A stretch of DNA of 64,000 nt from Haloferula rosea (GCF_016595525.1 NZ_JAENII010000013.1:78148-142147), one strand, 5' to 3'. Counted from the first letter of the stretch, positions 42,104-51,792 are shown. The notes: generated from the sequence alone by a model not told the origin. A program made the numbers and translations.

Positions 42104-43285
42104 TCAGGAAGGAGTGCTCCGTATTCCCCGGAAGAGGTAGGGGAGCAGGAGAAGTCCAACCGCCAGCCAAAGGTAGGATCGTCTGGGTGAAGGGTGGTCA
42201 GGATCATGATGGGCTGGATCGGGCGTATTACCCCGGACATACGCGCGAAGCTGAAGGTTCTCTTCCGGGGTGAAAGCCACGGACGGGGTCTGCAGCAGGG
42301 ACACGATGGAATCCGCGAGATCAGCACGCTTCCACTTCGTGAGGTCAGCGACGATTCGTGGTGCCAGGTCGGCATGGTGGGTGAGTGCCAGGCGATAGGA
42401 CTCGAGGATGCGGTCTTGTAGTCCCTTTGGAGAGTTCGTTCCTTGAACTGAGCATGCGGCATGGATGGCATCCATCTCTTGGCGAGTCCTTTGTGGATTC
42501 GAAAAATAGAGTTCATCCAGACGATCGAGCCCTGCGGATCTTTCGGTCTCGATGAATGCCGTGGCCCATGCGGCGGTCTGAAGTGTCAGGGAGAATTTTG
42601 CATTGGACTCGACTGCCTCCACGATGCGCCGCTTGTCTTCGGAGTCCTGGCTCTGGGCGAGAAACAGAATGTAGAGGGCATGCCACTCGGCGTAGCGGAT
42701 GTTCGCGAGGTATTTCCGAATCTCGGTGGTGGGGATCGCCCCCGCCAGATCCCGGATCTGTGAATACGGAGCTCGGCCAACCTCCAGGTGGGCCAGCGTG
42801 GCGATCTGTGGATCCGGGTGGCGAAGGTAGGGCGCGAAGAATCTCGGCCTTGCGTCGGGTTGGTTCTCCCAGTGGGACCTCTGTCTGAGAATTTCTTCGA
42901 CCAATGGCCGGAGTGCTCCGTGATCAAGGCCGACTCTTCGCCAAGCGGGCGGGTCCTGTGCCGGCTGGTAGACGCAAATGATGCTCTTCTCCTCGTCATT
43001 GGCCAGGATGCGGCGGCCCTGGCTATCGAGGAAAAGTTCAAGCGACGGCGGCGAAGAATCGCCCCCGAGAACCTTGGTGGTTTGAAGGGTGAATGGAGCG
43101 TCGGGGTTCTCCCGTGCGAGGACGACGGCACTGGATTTCAGCAAGTGGTCCGCCAGCGATTCGGTCGGGAAGGGAATGCAGATCTGGCATGCCCGTGCGG
43201 GTCCGACTGCAAATAGCCAGAGCAGTAGGAATACGATTTGGAGACGAGCGAGAAACATGGCCGGGCGTGAGATGTTCATGTCCAA
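42104..43285 (-). CDS. Exported membrane-anchored protein of unknown function
   Basis: I do not recognise this 393-residue protein. It has an N-terminal signal (IVFLLLWLFAVGPARA) with CQIC right after the cleavage point. There is a middle alpha-helical region with possible HEAT-like repeats (ATLAHLEVGRAPYSQIRDLAG, AEWHALYILFLAQ), and one membrane segment at the very C-terminus (RSYLWLAVGLLLLPYLF), followed by an Arg. The early part (SLADHLLKSSAVVLARENPDAP, LELFLDSQGRRIL) looks like a beta domain. It is most likely bound to the inner membrane and faces the periplasm. The 156 bases from the htpG terminator to its stop show nothing. Confidence 0.65.
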   Translation of the reverse strand: MDMNISRPAMFLARLQIVFLLLWLFAVGPARACQICIPFPTESLADHLLKSSAVVLARENPDAPFTLQTTKVLGGDSSPPSLELFLDSQGRRILANDEEKSIICVYQPAQDPPAWRRVGLDHGALRPLVEEILRQRSHWENQPDARPRFFAPYLRHPDPQIATLAHLEVGRAPYSQIRDLAGAIPTTEIRKYLANIRYAEWHALYILFLAQSQDSEDKRRIVEAVESNAKFSLTLQTAAWATAFIETERSAGLDRLDELYFSNPQRTRQEMDAIHAACSVQGTNSPKGLQDRILESYRLALTHHADLAPRIVADLTKWKRADLADSIVSLLQTPSVAFTPEENLQLRAYVRGNTPDPAHHDPDHPSPRRSYLWLAVGLLLLPYLFRGIRSTPS

Positions 43286-43544
43286 TCCGATCTCAAGTCA
43301 CGCTGAATCCGAGGCGCCGCTGGTCAGCGTTGGTTGAGGGTGAGGCCATCTTCATGGTGTCGAATGTGCACTGCTGGAGTTCGCGCCCGGAGCGGACTCG
43401 GTAAAAGAGTCGACCCTCGATTGGGGACGATGGAATTTGGGACACTTTTGTGCGAAATGTCGGCAGGCCGTCGTTGCCCCCAGCCTGATACTCAGTCGCT
43501 GAGAATCATGCTCGGTGTGAGTGAAAGGTCACCGCCGTGACTAC
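43286..43544. other. Gap without a recognisable gene
   Basis: This is most of a 327-base intergenic stretch. Short open frames here and on the other strand have no signal, no homology I know and poor starts. The stretch is slightly less GC-rich than the neighbours. The promoter of the minus-strand 42104-43285 gene must lie within it. Confidence 0.5.
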
Positions 43545-43592
43545 GAAGAAAACCTCTCTTCCCACACGCTCGATACGGAGAAGGGAGGCTTG
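43545..43592 (-). terminator. Probable terminator of the beta-barrel gene
   Basis: On the minus strand CCTCCCTTC pairs with GAAGAGAGG with one mismatch, separated by a loop of about 18 bases, and TTTTCTTC follows. It lies about 20 bases after the stop of the 43613-44401 gene. Confidence 0.5.
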
Positions 43593-43612
43593 AGTCCGGT
43601 TGATCTGCTCCG

Positions 43613-44401
43613 TTAGAAATTGAACACCAGACCGAGGTTCGGGCCGTAGGTCTTGGTGTTGTAGATGAACCCGGAGTCGTTGTAGTCAACGCCGATGCCA
43701 CGGTAGGCGAGTGCGATGGAGGCGTGTTCGGTCAATCTGAAGTTCACGCCGCCGACGAGTTGCCAATACTCCTCGGAACCCACTCCGAAGCCGCCATAGG
43801 CACCGAGGGCAAAGAGCGTCCAGCGATCCGAGAGGTGGTGTCGGACACGCAGGCCGAGGATCGGATCGATCCACGTCTTGGATCCCGAGGCCGAGCGGTT
43901 CAGAACGCCACGCCGAACGGCAAAGGTGGTTTCGTTGAGTTCAAGCTCGAGGCTCGTCAGGGCGGCGCCCCCGAAGATGTCGAAGATGGTGCGCTCGTCT
44001 TCGTAGAGCTCATACCCGGTGGTCAGTGTGGTCATGAACTGCTCCTGCTTGACGCCAAGGTAGCTCCTCTGGGTTGGTGCCACGGAGGAGGACATTTTCA
44101 GCCAGATGATGTCGCCATTGACCGACCAGCGGTTGCCCCGAGCTTCGAAGTTCGAGAAGAATCCAGCGTCGAGGTTGCTGAGAATGTCTGAGAACGGAAT
44201 GTCGATGGGACCGGTAAGAGGGCCGACGCCGACGGTGCCGTCGACTCCCATCATCGGGCTGTACATGCTGACGAGGAAGTCCCAGCCATTGGATTCGGCT
44301 GGAGCTGGCGCGATGACGGGATTCAGCTCAGGAGTGCCGGCGTGAACTCCGGACGCAGTCGCGATCAAGGTGGCAGCCGCGATGATTCTTGAGGTCTTCA
44401 T
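43613..44401 (-). CDS. Outer-membrane beta-barrel protein
   Basis: This 262-residue protein has a signal peptide (MKTSRIIAAATLIATASGVHA) and a mature chain of alternating amphipathic strands. It ends with phenylalanine (LGLVFNF), the common signal for insertion into the outer membrane. Stretches such as DPILGLRVRHHLSDRWTLF and LAYRGIGVDYNDSGFIYNTKTYG are typical barrel strands and turns. About eight strands can be counted. It could be a small OmpW/OmpA-like channel or a surface sensor; the function is unknown. I chose the ATG at 44401, as the upstream frame has no signal. Confidence 0.78.
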   Translation of the reverse strand: MKTSRIIAAATLIATASGVHAGTPELNPVIAPAPAESNGWDFLVSMYSPMMGVDGTVGVGPLTGPIDIPFSDILSNLDAGFFSNFEARGNRWSVNGDIIWLKMSSSVAPTQRSYLGVKQEQFMTTLTTGYELYEDERTIFDIFGGAALTSLELELNETTFAVRRGVLNRSASGSKTWIDPILGLRVRHHLSDRWTLFALGAYGGFGVGSEEYWQLVGGVNFRLTEHASIALAYRGIGVDYNDSGFIYNTKTYGPNLGLVFNF

Positions 44402-44598
44402 GGGATTCAGTGGTTGGATGCGAGGGCACGATCCATTTCGTGCGAGGGTAGATTGATATGAGTATTGGGATGCCTTTTGCGATACAAATCCTGTTGGTCC
44501 CGTCCGAGGCATTCCCCGCTTGCGTGGTTCGTCACAGACCAGATAATTGAACTCCATCATCCCGGGTGCAGGGGCGATGCAAACCTCGTTATTTTCTG

Positions 44599-46155
44599 AT
44601 GATGATCACTCATGCTTCCCGCTTCCCGGTTCTGACATTGCTCGCGGTTGTCTTTCCGATCTTGGTGTCCAGCTGCGGTTCGGGTTATCGGGATGTCGAG
44701 CGGACGCCCAGCCGCGCCATGAAATCGGCAGCTCCGGGTGGGGTCTCCGGTCAGATTGAGGCGATAGCGAGACGGCACTCCGGCAAGTCGGGGTTTGCGG
44801 TGCTTGGAGGAAACCGGGAAGCGTACATCGACCGTGTGGCTCTCGCGGACTTTGCCACCAAGACCCTGGACGTGCAGTACTACATCTGGTCGGCCGATAC
44901 GGCAGGGCTGCTTCTCGCGGACCGACTCGTGCGTGCGGCGGATCGTGGGGTCCGCGTCCGCTTCATGTTGGACGATGTGACCTTCAAGAACCGTGACAGT
45001 GCCACTGCGGCTCTTGCCGCGCATCCCAACATCGAGGTTCGGATCTTCAATCCGCATCGCAACCGCTCGCTGCGGATCCCGGAGTTCCTCACCAACTTCA
45101 AGCGTTTGAACAAGCGCATGCACAACAAGATCATGGTGATGGACAACTCCTGCGCGATCATCGGTGGGCGGAACATCGCTGATGAGTATTTCGGGCTGGG
45201 AGAGAGCTTCAACAACCGCGATCTCGATATCGCCGCCGTGGGACCAATCGTCCGTGAGGTTTCCTCAACCTTCGACGAGTTCTGGAACAGCGAGTCGGCG
45301 GTTCCCGTCGAGGAGTTTGTCCGGGAGAAACCAAACATGGATGATTTCCGCCGCCAGATCGTGGAACTGAGAAGCAACATCCGACCGGAACGCTGTCCGT
45401 TTCCGATCGACCAGGACATCGCCCAGCTCCGCACGCGGATCGATGCCATCATGAACAAGATGGTGTGGGCGCGAGGGGAGGTGCTTTTCGACAGTTACGA
45501 GTCGACCCAGGGGCGGGACGCAGGCGGGCGCATGGATCGCAAACTGTTTGCGGTGGTGGCCGGTGCCAAGCGGGATGTCCGCATGGAAGCGGCCTACTTC
45601 GTGATGCGGGATCGGGCAATCGAGGAGTTCAAGCGGCTTGAGGACGACGGGGTGGATGTCCGGGTGCTCACGAATGCCCTCGCCGGGAATGATGTGGTGG
45701 CGGCGCAAGCCGGTCACAGCAGGCGTCGCGCCCAAGTGATCCGGGCAGGTGTGGATGTGTATGAACTGAGGCCGGATGCTGTGGCTTTGCTCTCGCAGGT
45801 CGCTCCTCAGGCGAAGGACTCAAGGGCCGCGCTCCATACCAAGGCCTTTGTGGTTGATGGCAAAACCGCGTTTGTTGGCAGCTACAATCTCGACCCCCGG
45901 TCGGCGGAGATCAATTCGGAGATCGGGCTGTTGGTTCACAGCGAGAGATTTGCCAAGCAGGTCGGTGACTTCCTCGACCAGGGCGTGCGCCCGGAGAACG
46001 CTTATCGCGTGACGTTGGATCCCCGCGGGAAAACGGTCTGGCAGACTGAGATCGATGGGGAGACGCGGACGTGGATGCGTGATCCCGAGACGAGTTTCGG
46101 ACGGCGCTTCATGAACGGCTTGTTTTCGTGGCTGCCGATCGAGAATCAGCTCTAA
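44599..46155 (+). CDS. Phospholipase D-like lipoprotein, ClsC/YmdC type
   Basis: This 518-residue protein has a lipoprotein signal with lipobox LVSSC (Cys26). Two PLD catalytic motifs follow: MHNKIMVMDNSCAIIGGRNIADEYFG and LHTKAFVVDGKTAFVGSYNLDPRSAEINSEIG. Other marks of the YmdC/ClsC group are DVQYYIWSADTAGLLLADRL and a middle part with RMDRKLFAVVAGAKRDVRMEAAYFV. ClsC joins phosphatidylethanolamine and phosphatidylglycerol to give cardiolipin; a phospholipase is also possible. Anchoring by a lipid at the membrane fits either. The start is one of two adjacent ATGs (44599 or 44602). Confidence 0.83.
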   Translation: MMITHASRFPVLTLLAVVFPILVSSCGSGYRDVERTPSRAMKSAAPGGVSGQIEAIARRHSGKSGFAVLGGNREAYIDRVALADFATKTLDVQYYIWSADTAGLLLADRLVRAADRGVRVRFMLDDVTFKNRDSATAALAAHPNIEVRIFNPHRNRSLRIPEFLTNFKRLNKRMHNKIMVMDNSCAIIGGRNIADEYFGLGESFNNRDLDIAAVGPIVREVSSTFDEFWNSESAVPVEEFVREKPNMDDFRRQIVELRSNIRPERCPFPIDQDIAQLRTRIDAIMNKMVWARGEVLFDSYESTQGRDAGGRMDRKLFAVVAGAKRDVRMEAAYFVMRDRAIEEFKRLEDDGVDVRVLTNALAGNDVVAAQAGHSRRRAQVIRAGVDVYELRPDAVALLSQVAPQAKDSRAALHTKAFVVDGKTAFVGSYNLDPRSAEINSEIGLLVHSERFAKQVGDFLDQGVRPENAYRVTLDPRGKTVWQTEIDGETRTWMRDPETSFGRRFMNGLFSWLPIENQL

Positions 46156-46361
46156 CAATCGGGTCTCATCATGCTGGAACCCGAGGTGGGTCCGAGCGCG
46201 CGGGCTCCTGATGATACCACTTTCCCGGGACGTGCGATGGCGACGGTGGCGCCCCCCCCGGAGCGGGTTCATTCGCGGTCGGAGCACCATGGCTCATCGA
46301 GTGACGGGGATGACCGTGCTCGGTGCCTTGCTGCCGTTCCGACCCCAGATTGCCCACCGGC

Positions 46362-47867
46362 TCACTGCACCGGTGCCGCGAGGTGGGAAACCCTGACCCA
46401 AAAGTTGAACCAAGCGCTCTTTTGCTCGAGTTCTCCGTGCTGGACCTTCCGCGCGTTGTCGAAGTCGGTTTCCAGCATGTTGATGACCTCGCCGGTGAAC
46501 TCCTCGTCGTCAACGGCCATGGTCACCTCAAAGTTGAGGCGGAACGAGCGGTTGTCGAAATTGGCGGTTCCGATCGTGCAGTAGCGGTCGTCGATGACCG
46601 TGACCTTGTGGTGCATGAACCCCTTCTGGTAGCGATAGACCGCGATCCCTGCAGCGTGAAGATCGGGGACATAGGACCAGCTGGAGAGGTCGACCATGTG
46701 GCTGTCTCCTTTTTCGGGGATCAGGATCCTGACTTCGACACCGCGAAGGGCGGCGAGCTGGAGAGCGCTGATGAACTGGGCATCGGGAACGAAGTAGGGA
46801 CTCGCGATCCACAATCGGGACTCCGCTTTGTTGATGGCGTGGAGAAAGAAGAGTGTGCAGGTTTCCAGTGGATCCACTGGTCCGGATGGAAGGCAGATCA
46901 AGCGCTTGTCGGCGCCGTTTGCCGCAGGGCGGGGGGTCCAGTTGAGCCCGGGAAGTTCCACCTTCGCTGCCCAGTGCCAGTCCTCGGCGAATGAGACCTG
47001 GATGGTCTGGACGACCGGACCTTCGACCCGCATGTGGGTGTCCCGCCAGTAGCCGACGTCCGGGTCGAGTCCGCGGTATTCGTCGCCAACATTCAGTCCA
47101 CCGACCCAGGCTTCGATCCCGTCGACAACAAGGATCTTGCGATGGTTTCGGAAGTTGATCTGGAATCGGTTGGCGTCTCCCTGAGTGGTGTTGAACGGAA
47201 GGACCTGAACCCCCGCATCGCGGAGCGTGGTGAGGTAGTCCTTGGGCAGCTTGCTGCCGATCTCGTCGTAGAGCAGATGGCAGCGGACGCCCGCCCCGGC
47301 CCGTTCGACGAGAGCATCCCGGAGCTGGCGGCCGATTTCGTCATCGCGGATGATGTAGAATTGGACGAGGACGTAATCCTTCGCACGGGCGATACCCTCG
47401 AGGATGGAGGTGAAGGTCTGGTCGCCATCAATCAGAAGCTCGGCATCGTTGCCGCGGGTCGCAGGCAGCTTGGCGAGATTTTCCACCACGTGGGGAGCGT
47501 TCTCCTCCCGGGGGGCGACAAGTTTTTGGTCGCGCAGGGACTGGTCAAAGGTCTCCCAGAAAGTGGCAAGTTCCTTGCGGTGGGTCCGGCGTGCGGTGAC
47601 GTATCCCCGGAAGTCGCTCCTGCCGAAAACCCAATAGGCGGGAACGGCGACGTAGGGCATCGTGTTCAGTGAAATGGCCCACGCAATGGCCCCTTGGGAG
47701 GTCCGGGTCTCCATCACGGCACTGACGGAAGTGAGTGCTCCCGTGACGTGGGCGAGGACGACAAAGCCTCGGACCAGCCTTTTCCGGTTTCGGGCGGCGA
47801 ACGCCCGCATCCGTTTCAGATGGCCAGGTTGATTCGTCCCTTCGTCGAGTGAATCCCGATTACTCAT
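46362..47867 (-). CDS. cls: Cardiolipin synthase (second copy)
   Basis: This 501-residue enzyme is of the ClsA type with an N-terminal region of two membrane segments (LVRGFVVLAHVTGALTSVSAV; ISLNTMPYVAVPAYWVFGR) and two PLD motifs: NHRKILVVDGIEAWVGGLNVGDEY and HHKVTVIDDRYCTIGTANFDNRSFRLNFE. It differs from the copy at 2718-4148 in its N-terminal extension and in much of its sequence, so it is an older paralogue and not a recent duplication. It lies between a PLD lipoprotein gene (convergent) and a lipase gene, which suggests phospholipid remodelling. The 206-base gap to the PLD gene holds no other gene. Confidence 0.9.
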   Translation of the reverse strand: MSNRDSLDEGTNQPGHLKRMRAFAARNRKRLVRGFVVLAHVTGALTSVSAVMETRTSQGAIAWAISLNTMPYVAVPAYWVFGRSDFRGYVTARRTHRKELATFWETFDQSLRDQKLVAPREENAPHVVENLAKLPATRGNDAELLIDGDQTFTSILEGIARAKDYVLVQFYIIRDDEIGRQLRDALVERAGAGVRCHLLYDEIGSKLPKDYLTTLRDAGVQVLPFNTTQGDANRFQINFRNHRKILVVDGIEAWVGGLNVGDEYRGLDPDVGYWRDTHMRVEGPVVQTIQVSFAEDWHWAAKVELPGLNWTPRPAANGADKRLICLPSGPVDPLETCTLFFLHAINKAESRLWIASPYFVPDAQFISALQLAALRGVEVRILIPEKGDSHMVDLSSWSYVPDLHAAGIAVYRYQKGFMHHKVTVIDDRYCTIGTANFDNRSFRLNFEVTMAVDDEEFTGEVINMLETDFDNARKVQHGELEQKSAWFNFWVRVSHLAAPVQ

Positions 47868-47957
47868 TCAAGAGCCATGGCGGGACGGGTCGGTCGGTGT
47901 CGAGGCAAAAGGCTCACTCAGGAGCCGTGTCGTAGCGTCCCCGAGCACGTGTTCTCA

Positions 47958-49523
47958 TCAATCTGCCTCGCGGAGGTGTAGCTTGAGGATGCGCTCGATC
48001 TCCTCGATACCGACAGGGTGGTGGTGAGCACTGTGGCCGGAGGGCACGATCTTCTCCGATTGGGCGCCCTTGAGGTGGGAACTCCAGTAGGCGACGATTC
48101 CGTCGCTCGAGTCGGGGGTGTCTCCCTTGCCACGGTCGCCCATCACCGAGTGATAGGGGATGCTTGGATGAATGGGATACTTGTTGATCTCCTTCACGAA
48201 GGGATTGTTGGGCGAAAGGGTGTCGACGCTGCTGGGTGCCCGCTTCAAGGCGAAGGCCGAGGCGTCGGCGGTTGCGACCGAAGCGGCCGCATTGCGGACG
48301 TCGGCCATGAACCCGGGCAGCTTCACCAGCCGGTTGAGGAGTCGGACGATGGGATTGTCCGCGCCTTCCGATCCGCGGTGGGGACCGGCGACCATGATCG
48401 CGCGATCGATGTTGGGGACGTGGTTGAAGATGAGGGAGTCCTCGAGGAGTTGTCGGCTGGATCCTCCGATTTTGGTCTCTTCGGGTGGCTTTCCAAACAA
48501 CTTGAGCCACATGCTTTCTCCGACATCGGTGATCATCAGTCGGGTGACGAGACTGCCCATGCTGTGACCGACGATGACCATGTCCTTGTGATCGGGGACT
48601 TCCTGTTGGACTTCCTCTAGCTGCTCGCGGAGGAGCGACGCGGAGTACGGGTAGGGATAGCCACTCGGGTAGCTGAATACCCAGAACTGGTAATGGTCCC
48701 GGATTTCCTCATCCTGAATGATGTCGAAGAAGGCCGGGGCCCAAGTGGCGGGGGTACTGTCGAGTCCGTGGATCATCAGCACGGGAATGCGCTCGGGATC
48801 GTAGGGCTGAAGGAACGTGAGGACCGAGGTGTCGCTGAATTTCTGGGGATCGAGAAGACGAGCAAGCCCGAGCTTGTCGATGCGCGACTTGGAAAGTCCG
48901 TACATCACCGCGGCTCCGTAGTCGGCGGCGAGCTGGTGTTGCTTTCCGGCAACGGAGATCTTGTGGGCCTGATAGGGGTCCATGAGCTCCAGGGTTGCGG
49001 TGTTCCCCTTGAAACGCATCAGGGCGGTCAGGTTCCTCAGAGGTTGGTTGAGGCGGTAGGACTCGAAGCCGATCCTGTCGGTCGACTTGCTAGCCACGAG
49101 AGGGGCGCCGACTCCGCTGACCTTTGACTGGTGCTCGGCGTAGTCCCCTTCGAATTCAAGGATGTCGATGGGAATCAGCCGTGCCTCGGGTGGAGTGAAG
49201 CTGGCGGGTCCCTTGATGGTCAGCCGTCGAACTCCTCCGGGGCTGGTGAACAAGAGCTGCGAGTCGGAAATGGAGTCCTGGTTCTTGTTCAGTGCCTCAA
49301 GAAAGCGCGACAATCGTTCGTTGTAGACGGGAATGGCGGCCGTGTCCCCTCGTTCGATTCCCCGGTAGGCAACCCGGATTTGATCAACGAGCAAGGGAAG
49401 TGAGTGGGCGGTGGCCCGGTAGCCGCTGGCAGGCTGAACCTCCTCGACCTTGATGGGTGCGGTACAGCTCGTGAAAAGTGCGACCGCGAGAACCATGATG
49501 ATGCGGATGGAAAGCCTATGCAT
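47958..49523 (-). CDS. Alpha/beta hydrolase lipoprotein (lipase-like)
   Basis: This 521-residue protein has a lipoprotein signal with Cys20 (VALFTSC) and an alpha/beta hydrolase domain in its second half. The oxyanion and nucleophile regions are clear: PVLMIHGLDSTPATW and IVGHSMGSL (Ser321). A possible acid and His are the Asp of SSDGIVAYWSSHL and His of SGHSAHHHPVG. The first 230 residues are a beta-rich domain not seen in plain lipases. The likely substrate is a lipid ester at the membrane surface. Small gaps (about 90 bases) tie it to the cls gene. Confidence 0.8.
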   Translation of the reverse strand: MHRLSIRIIMVLAVALFTSCTAPIKVEEVQPASGYRATAHSLPLLVDQIRVAYRGIERGDTAAIPVYNERLSRFLEALNKNQDSISDSQLLFTSPGGVRRLTIKGPASFTPPEARLIPIDILEFEGDYAEHQSKVSGVGAPLVASKSTDRIGFESYRLNQPLRNLTALMRFKGNTATLELMDPYQAHKISVAGKQHQLAADYGAAVMYGLSKSRIDKLGLARLLDPQKFSDTSVLTFLQPYDPERIPVLMIHGLDSTPATWAPAFFDIIQDEEIRDHYQFWVFSYPSGYPYPYSASLLREQLEEVQQEVPDHKDMVIVGHSMGSLVTRLMITDVGESMWLKLFGKPPEETKIGGSSRQLLEDSLIFNHVPNIDRAIMVAGPHRGSEGADNPIVRLLNRLVKLPGFMADVRNAAASVATADASAFALKRAPSSVDTLSPNNPFVKEINKYPIHPSIPYHSVMGDRGKGDTPDSSDGIVAYWSSHLKGAQSEKIVPSGHSAHHHPVGIEEIERILKLHLREAD

Positions 49524-49542
49524 GCCGGTGAGTCGAATGGAG

Positions 49543-49647
49543 TCAGAGCAGTGTGTCGAGGCAGGAGATGATCAGAAGCACGATATAGATCAGGGGGAAG
49601 AGCCAGCGAAGCACAGCTGACCGTGGGGCATGGAGTACGGTGATCAT
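49543..49647 (-). CDS. Possible 34-residue single-span membrane peptide
   Basis: This short reading frame is open from an ATG at 49647 and encodes a peptide with a basic start (HAPRSAVLRW) followed by one hydrophobic helix (LFPLIYIVLLIISCLDTLL). It ends 19 bases before the lipase start on the same strand, so it could be translated from the same message. No clear ribosome binding site is visible. Short membrane peptides of this form are easily missed by gene finders; chance is also possible. Confidence 0.35.
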   Translation of the reverse strand: MITVLHAPRSAVLRWLFPLIYIVLLIISCLDTLL

Positions 49648-49851
49648 CGTGGTGGGAGCGGGATCCGGAAATCGAGGGGTTGCGCAGTTCCGCCGAGTCC
49701 GCTGGCGTGGCTACTGACCAGAATCACCACGTCCGGGGTGTTCGTCCCAGCCTCGGTCAGACCCGTTGCAGCAGGATTGGACCCACCCAGGCGTGGGTGA
49801 TCCCGTGTGGGACCAGTAGCCACTCCCGATCCGGGGGCAAAACCCTGGAGA

Positions 49852-51792
49852 TCAGGGATTGTACCAAATCGGTGAGGTGTAGGCGCGTTCGTTGATGGTC
49901 ATGCGGGTGCCTTCGAGCGGTTCTGCGCCGAGGCGGACGGCGTCGTAGGCGGTCCAGCGTGGTGTGGGAATCTCGAGGACCCGAACGTAGTAGAAGGCAT
50001 GGAGCGAGGGGTCGAAGTCGGGATCTTCCCAGACGGTGATCAGTTCGGGTTCGCCGATGGTGTTGGTCCAAGTGGCGGTTTCAAGGTCGACGGTGCTGCC
50101 GACACTCGGGAGCTTGCCGTCGGGACCGGGCTTGCGGTCGTCGCTCCACGCGACGTCGTAGACTTTTTCCTGAAGTTCGCCTGACGAATCCATCCAGCCT
50201 TTGATGATCTGGATGCGGTCGAGATTGGCTCCGATCGGGTCCTTCATGGCGGCAACGAGGAAGGTTGGTGACTTGCCGGCCGGAGCCTTGTGCATATCGG
50301 CTCCCATGGGTACGCCTTTCTCATAGCCAGCGAAGGCCGGGTTGCGGGTGTGGGCATCGGTCTCGTCGAAATCCCAGCCGCCGAAGAAGCGGACAATCAT
50401 CCGCGAGCCGGTGGTCGCGTAGGTTTCCTTGCGCTGCATGGCGTCCCAGATTGAGGCGCGTGTATTCTCCTCGGCCCAGACTGCGGCGTAGCCTGAGGCG
50501 CCGACTTCCCAGTCATAGATGGCGACTCCGGTCTCCTTGTTGTCCATGAACTTGGCCTGCATCCTCTCCTTGCCGGGCTCTTGAGGGGTCGTTTTACCGA
50601 AGAAATTCTCTTCCGCCATTGCCGGCAGACCGGTGTGGGCGTCGCTACTGCCGACCAAGCCGAACTTGTAGGGGTTGGTGCCGAGCTTGGCCTGCAGCTT
50701 GAGTCCACTCTTCAGGGCTGACCGGGAATACTCGCCGGCAAGCATCTCATTGGTCTTGGCCTGACTGCCGTCGAGATTGCCCTTGTCCCAGGTCTCGAAG
50801 TCGGCGAATTCGTCGTTGGGTGAGAGGAATGGGTGAGCCTCTCCATCTCCCTTGGTTTGGGTGGTTTCGTAGAGGCGTTCCCACTTGGCTCGTTCCTTGG
50901 CATAGTCAGCATCGAGCGCCTTGCCAAAGGCTTCTTCGACGGGGAACATCGTTCCATTGCTCAGGTTGCCGTTGTGGGCGATCGCCAGCACGTTGCCTCC
51001 GGTCTTCTCCTCGTAGGATTCCATCCATTTCCACAGGTCGACGGGGTTGATGCTGCCCATCGGAGGGTAGCAGGTGAATGGAACGACCTCGCTGGCCTTG
51101 TCGGCGTTGTCGCGGAAGATGACATTGCGGTGGAGGTTGTTGCCCTTGTCGAGGGAAGTCCACTCGTAGCCGATGAAGGCGGTGAACCGACCGGGTTCGT
51201 TGTAGTGCTCGGCGGCGTCGATGGTTTCCTGCCAGGCATTCTTGTAGGGACGCGTGCCGGGCAAGTACATCAATTTCTCAGGGAAGGTGCCTTGGGAGAA
51301 TTGGCCGATGATGTCGAGTGCGGCCTCGGCCCCTTTTCCTGCCTTGATCATGTTGTACCACTTCTTTCCCTCCGGTTCGGCGAGGATCTCGGGCTTGCCT
51401 GCAAAAAGATCGGGGAAGAACCCCATGTTGTCGGAGTGGTCGGCCACTACAAGAAAGTCGAGGGGGCGGGAGAGCTTGGCAGGTTGCCCGCTGGAGGCGG
51501 TGACCTGCTCGCCGCGGGCGAACTTCAGCGCATCGCGCGGCGTCAACGTGCAACCGAAGGCACCTGCATCCATCGAGAACCCGGTGTGAAGGTGGGTATC
51601 GCCAAAGAACGGACGGGAAGGGAAGTTGCGGTCGGCGTAGGGGGAGTAGGGTCGCTCCTTCTGGTTGGCCTCGGCCTTGGACTTGTCCAGGGTGCCGCTG
51701 TCCGCCGCGGTATTCTGGGCGTGCGATGCGAGGGGCAGGAAGATCGTGGGCAGGGCTGCGGCGAGCGCGGGGACTAGGTGGGTCGGTTTCAT
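49852..51792 (-). CDS. Secreted DUF3604 protein (PHP-like metal hydrolase)
   Basis: This 646-residue protein has a signal peptide (ALAAALPTIFLPLASHAQ) and a PHP-like metal site: FFGDTHLHTG (His67, His69), VVADHSDNMGFFPDL (Asp118, His119), and later LVGSSDAHTGLPAMAEENFFG. These are the marks of DUF3604, a broad family of exported proteins with unknown substrate. The C-terminal part has IQIIKGWMDSSGELQEKVYDVAWSDDRKP and ends with RAYTSPIWYNP, both conserved in the family as far as I know. It is last of a minus-strand set with genes for TspO, a PpiC-type isomerase and a HupE protein. The 223-base gap before it may hold its own promoter. Confidence 0.87.
   Translation of the reverse strand: MKPTHLVPALAAALPTIFLPLASHAQNTAADSGTLDKSKAEANQKERPYSPYADRNFPSRPFFGDTHLHTGFSMDAGAFGCTLTPRDALKFARGEQVTASSGQPAKLSRPLDFLVVADHSDNMGFFPDLFAGKPEILAEPEGKKWYNMIKAGKGAEAALDIIGQFSQGTFPEKLMYLPGTRPYKNAWQETIDAAEHYNEPGRFTAFIGYEWTSLDKGNNLHRNVIFRDNADKASEVVPFTCYPPMGSINPVDLWKWMESYEEKTGGNVLAIAHNGNLSNGTMFPVEEAFGKALDADYAKERAKWERLYETTQTKGDGEAHPFLSPNDEFADFETWDKGNLDGSQAKTNEMLAGEYSRSALKSGLKLQAKLGTNPYKFGLVGSSDAHTGLPAMAEENFFGKTTPQEPGKERMQAKFMDNKETGVAIYDWEVGASGYAAVWAEENTRASIWDAMQRKETYATTGSRMIVRFFGGWDFDETDAHTRNPAFAGYEKGVPMGADMHKAPAGKSPTFLVAAMKDPIGANLDRIQIIKGWMDSSGELQEKVYDVAWSDDRKPGPDGKLPSVGSTVDLETATWTNTIGEPELITVWEDPDFDPSLHAFYYVRVLEIPTPRWTAYDAVRLGAEPLEGTRMTINERAYTSPIWYNP

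Noticed and set aside
46252..46259. Run of eight C residues between the PLD lipoprotein and cls genes
   Set aside because: It is in a non-coding gap, so it cannot act as a phase-variation switch of a reading frame, and it is not near a promoter that I can see.
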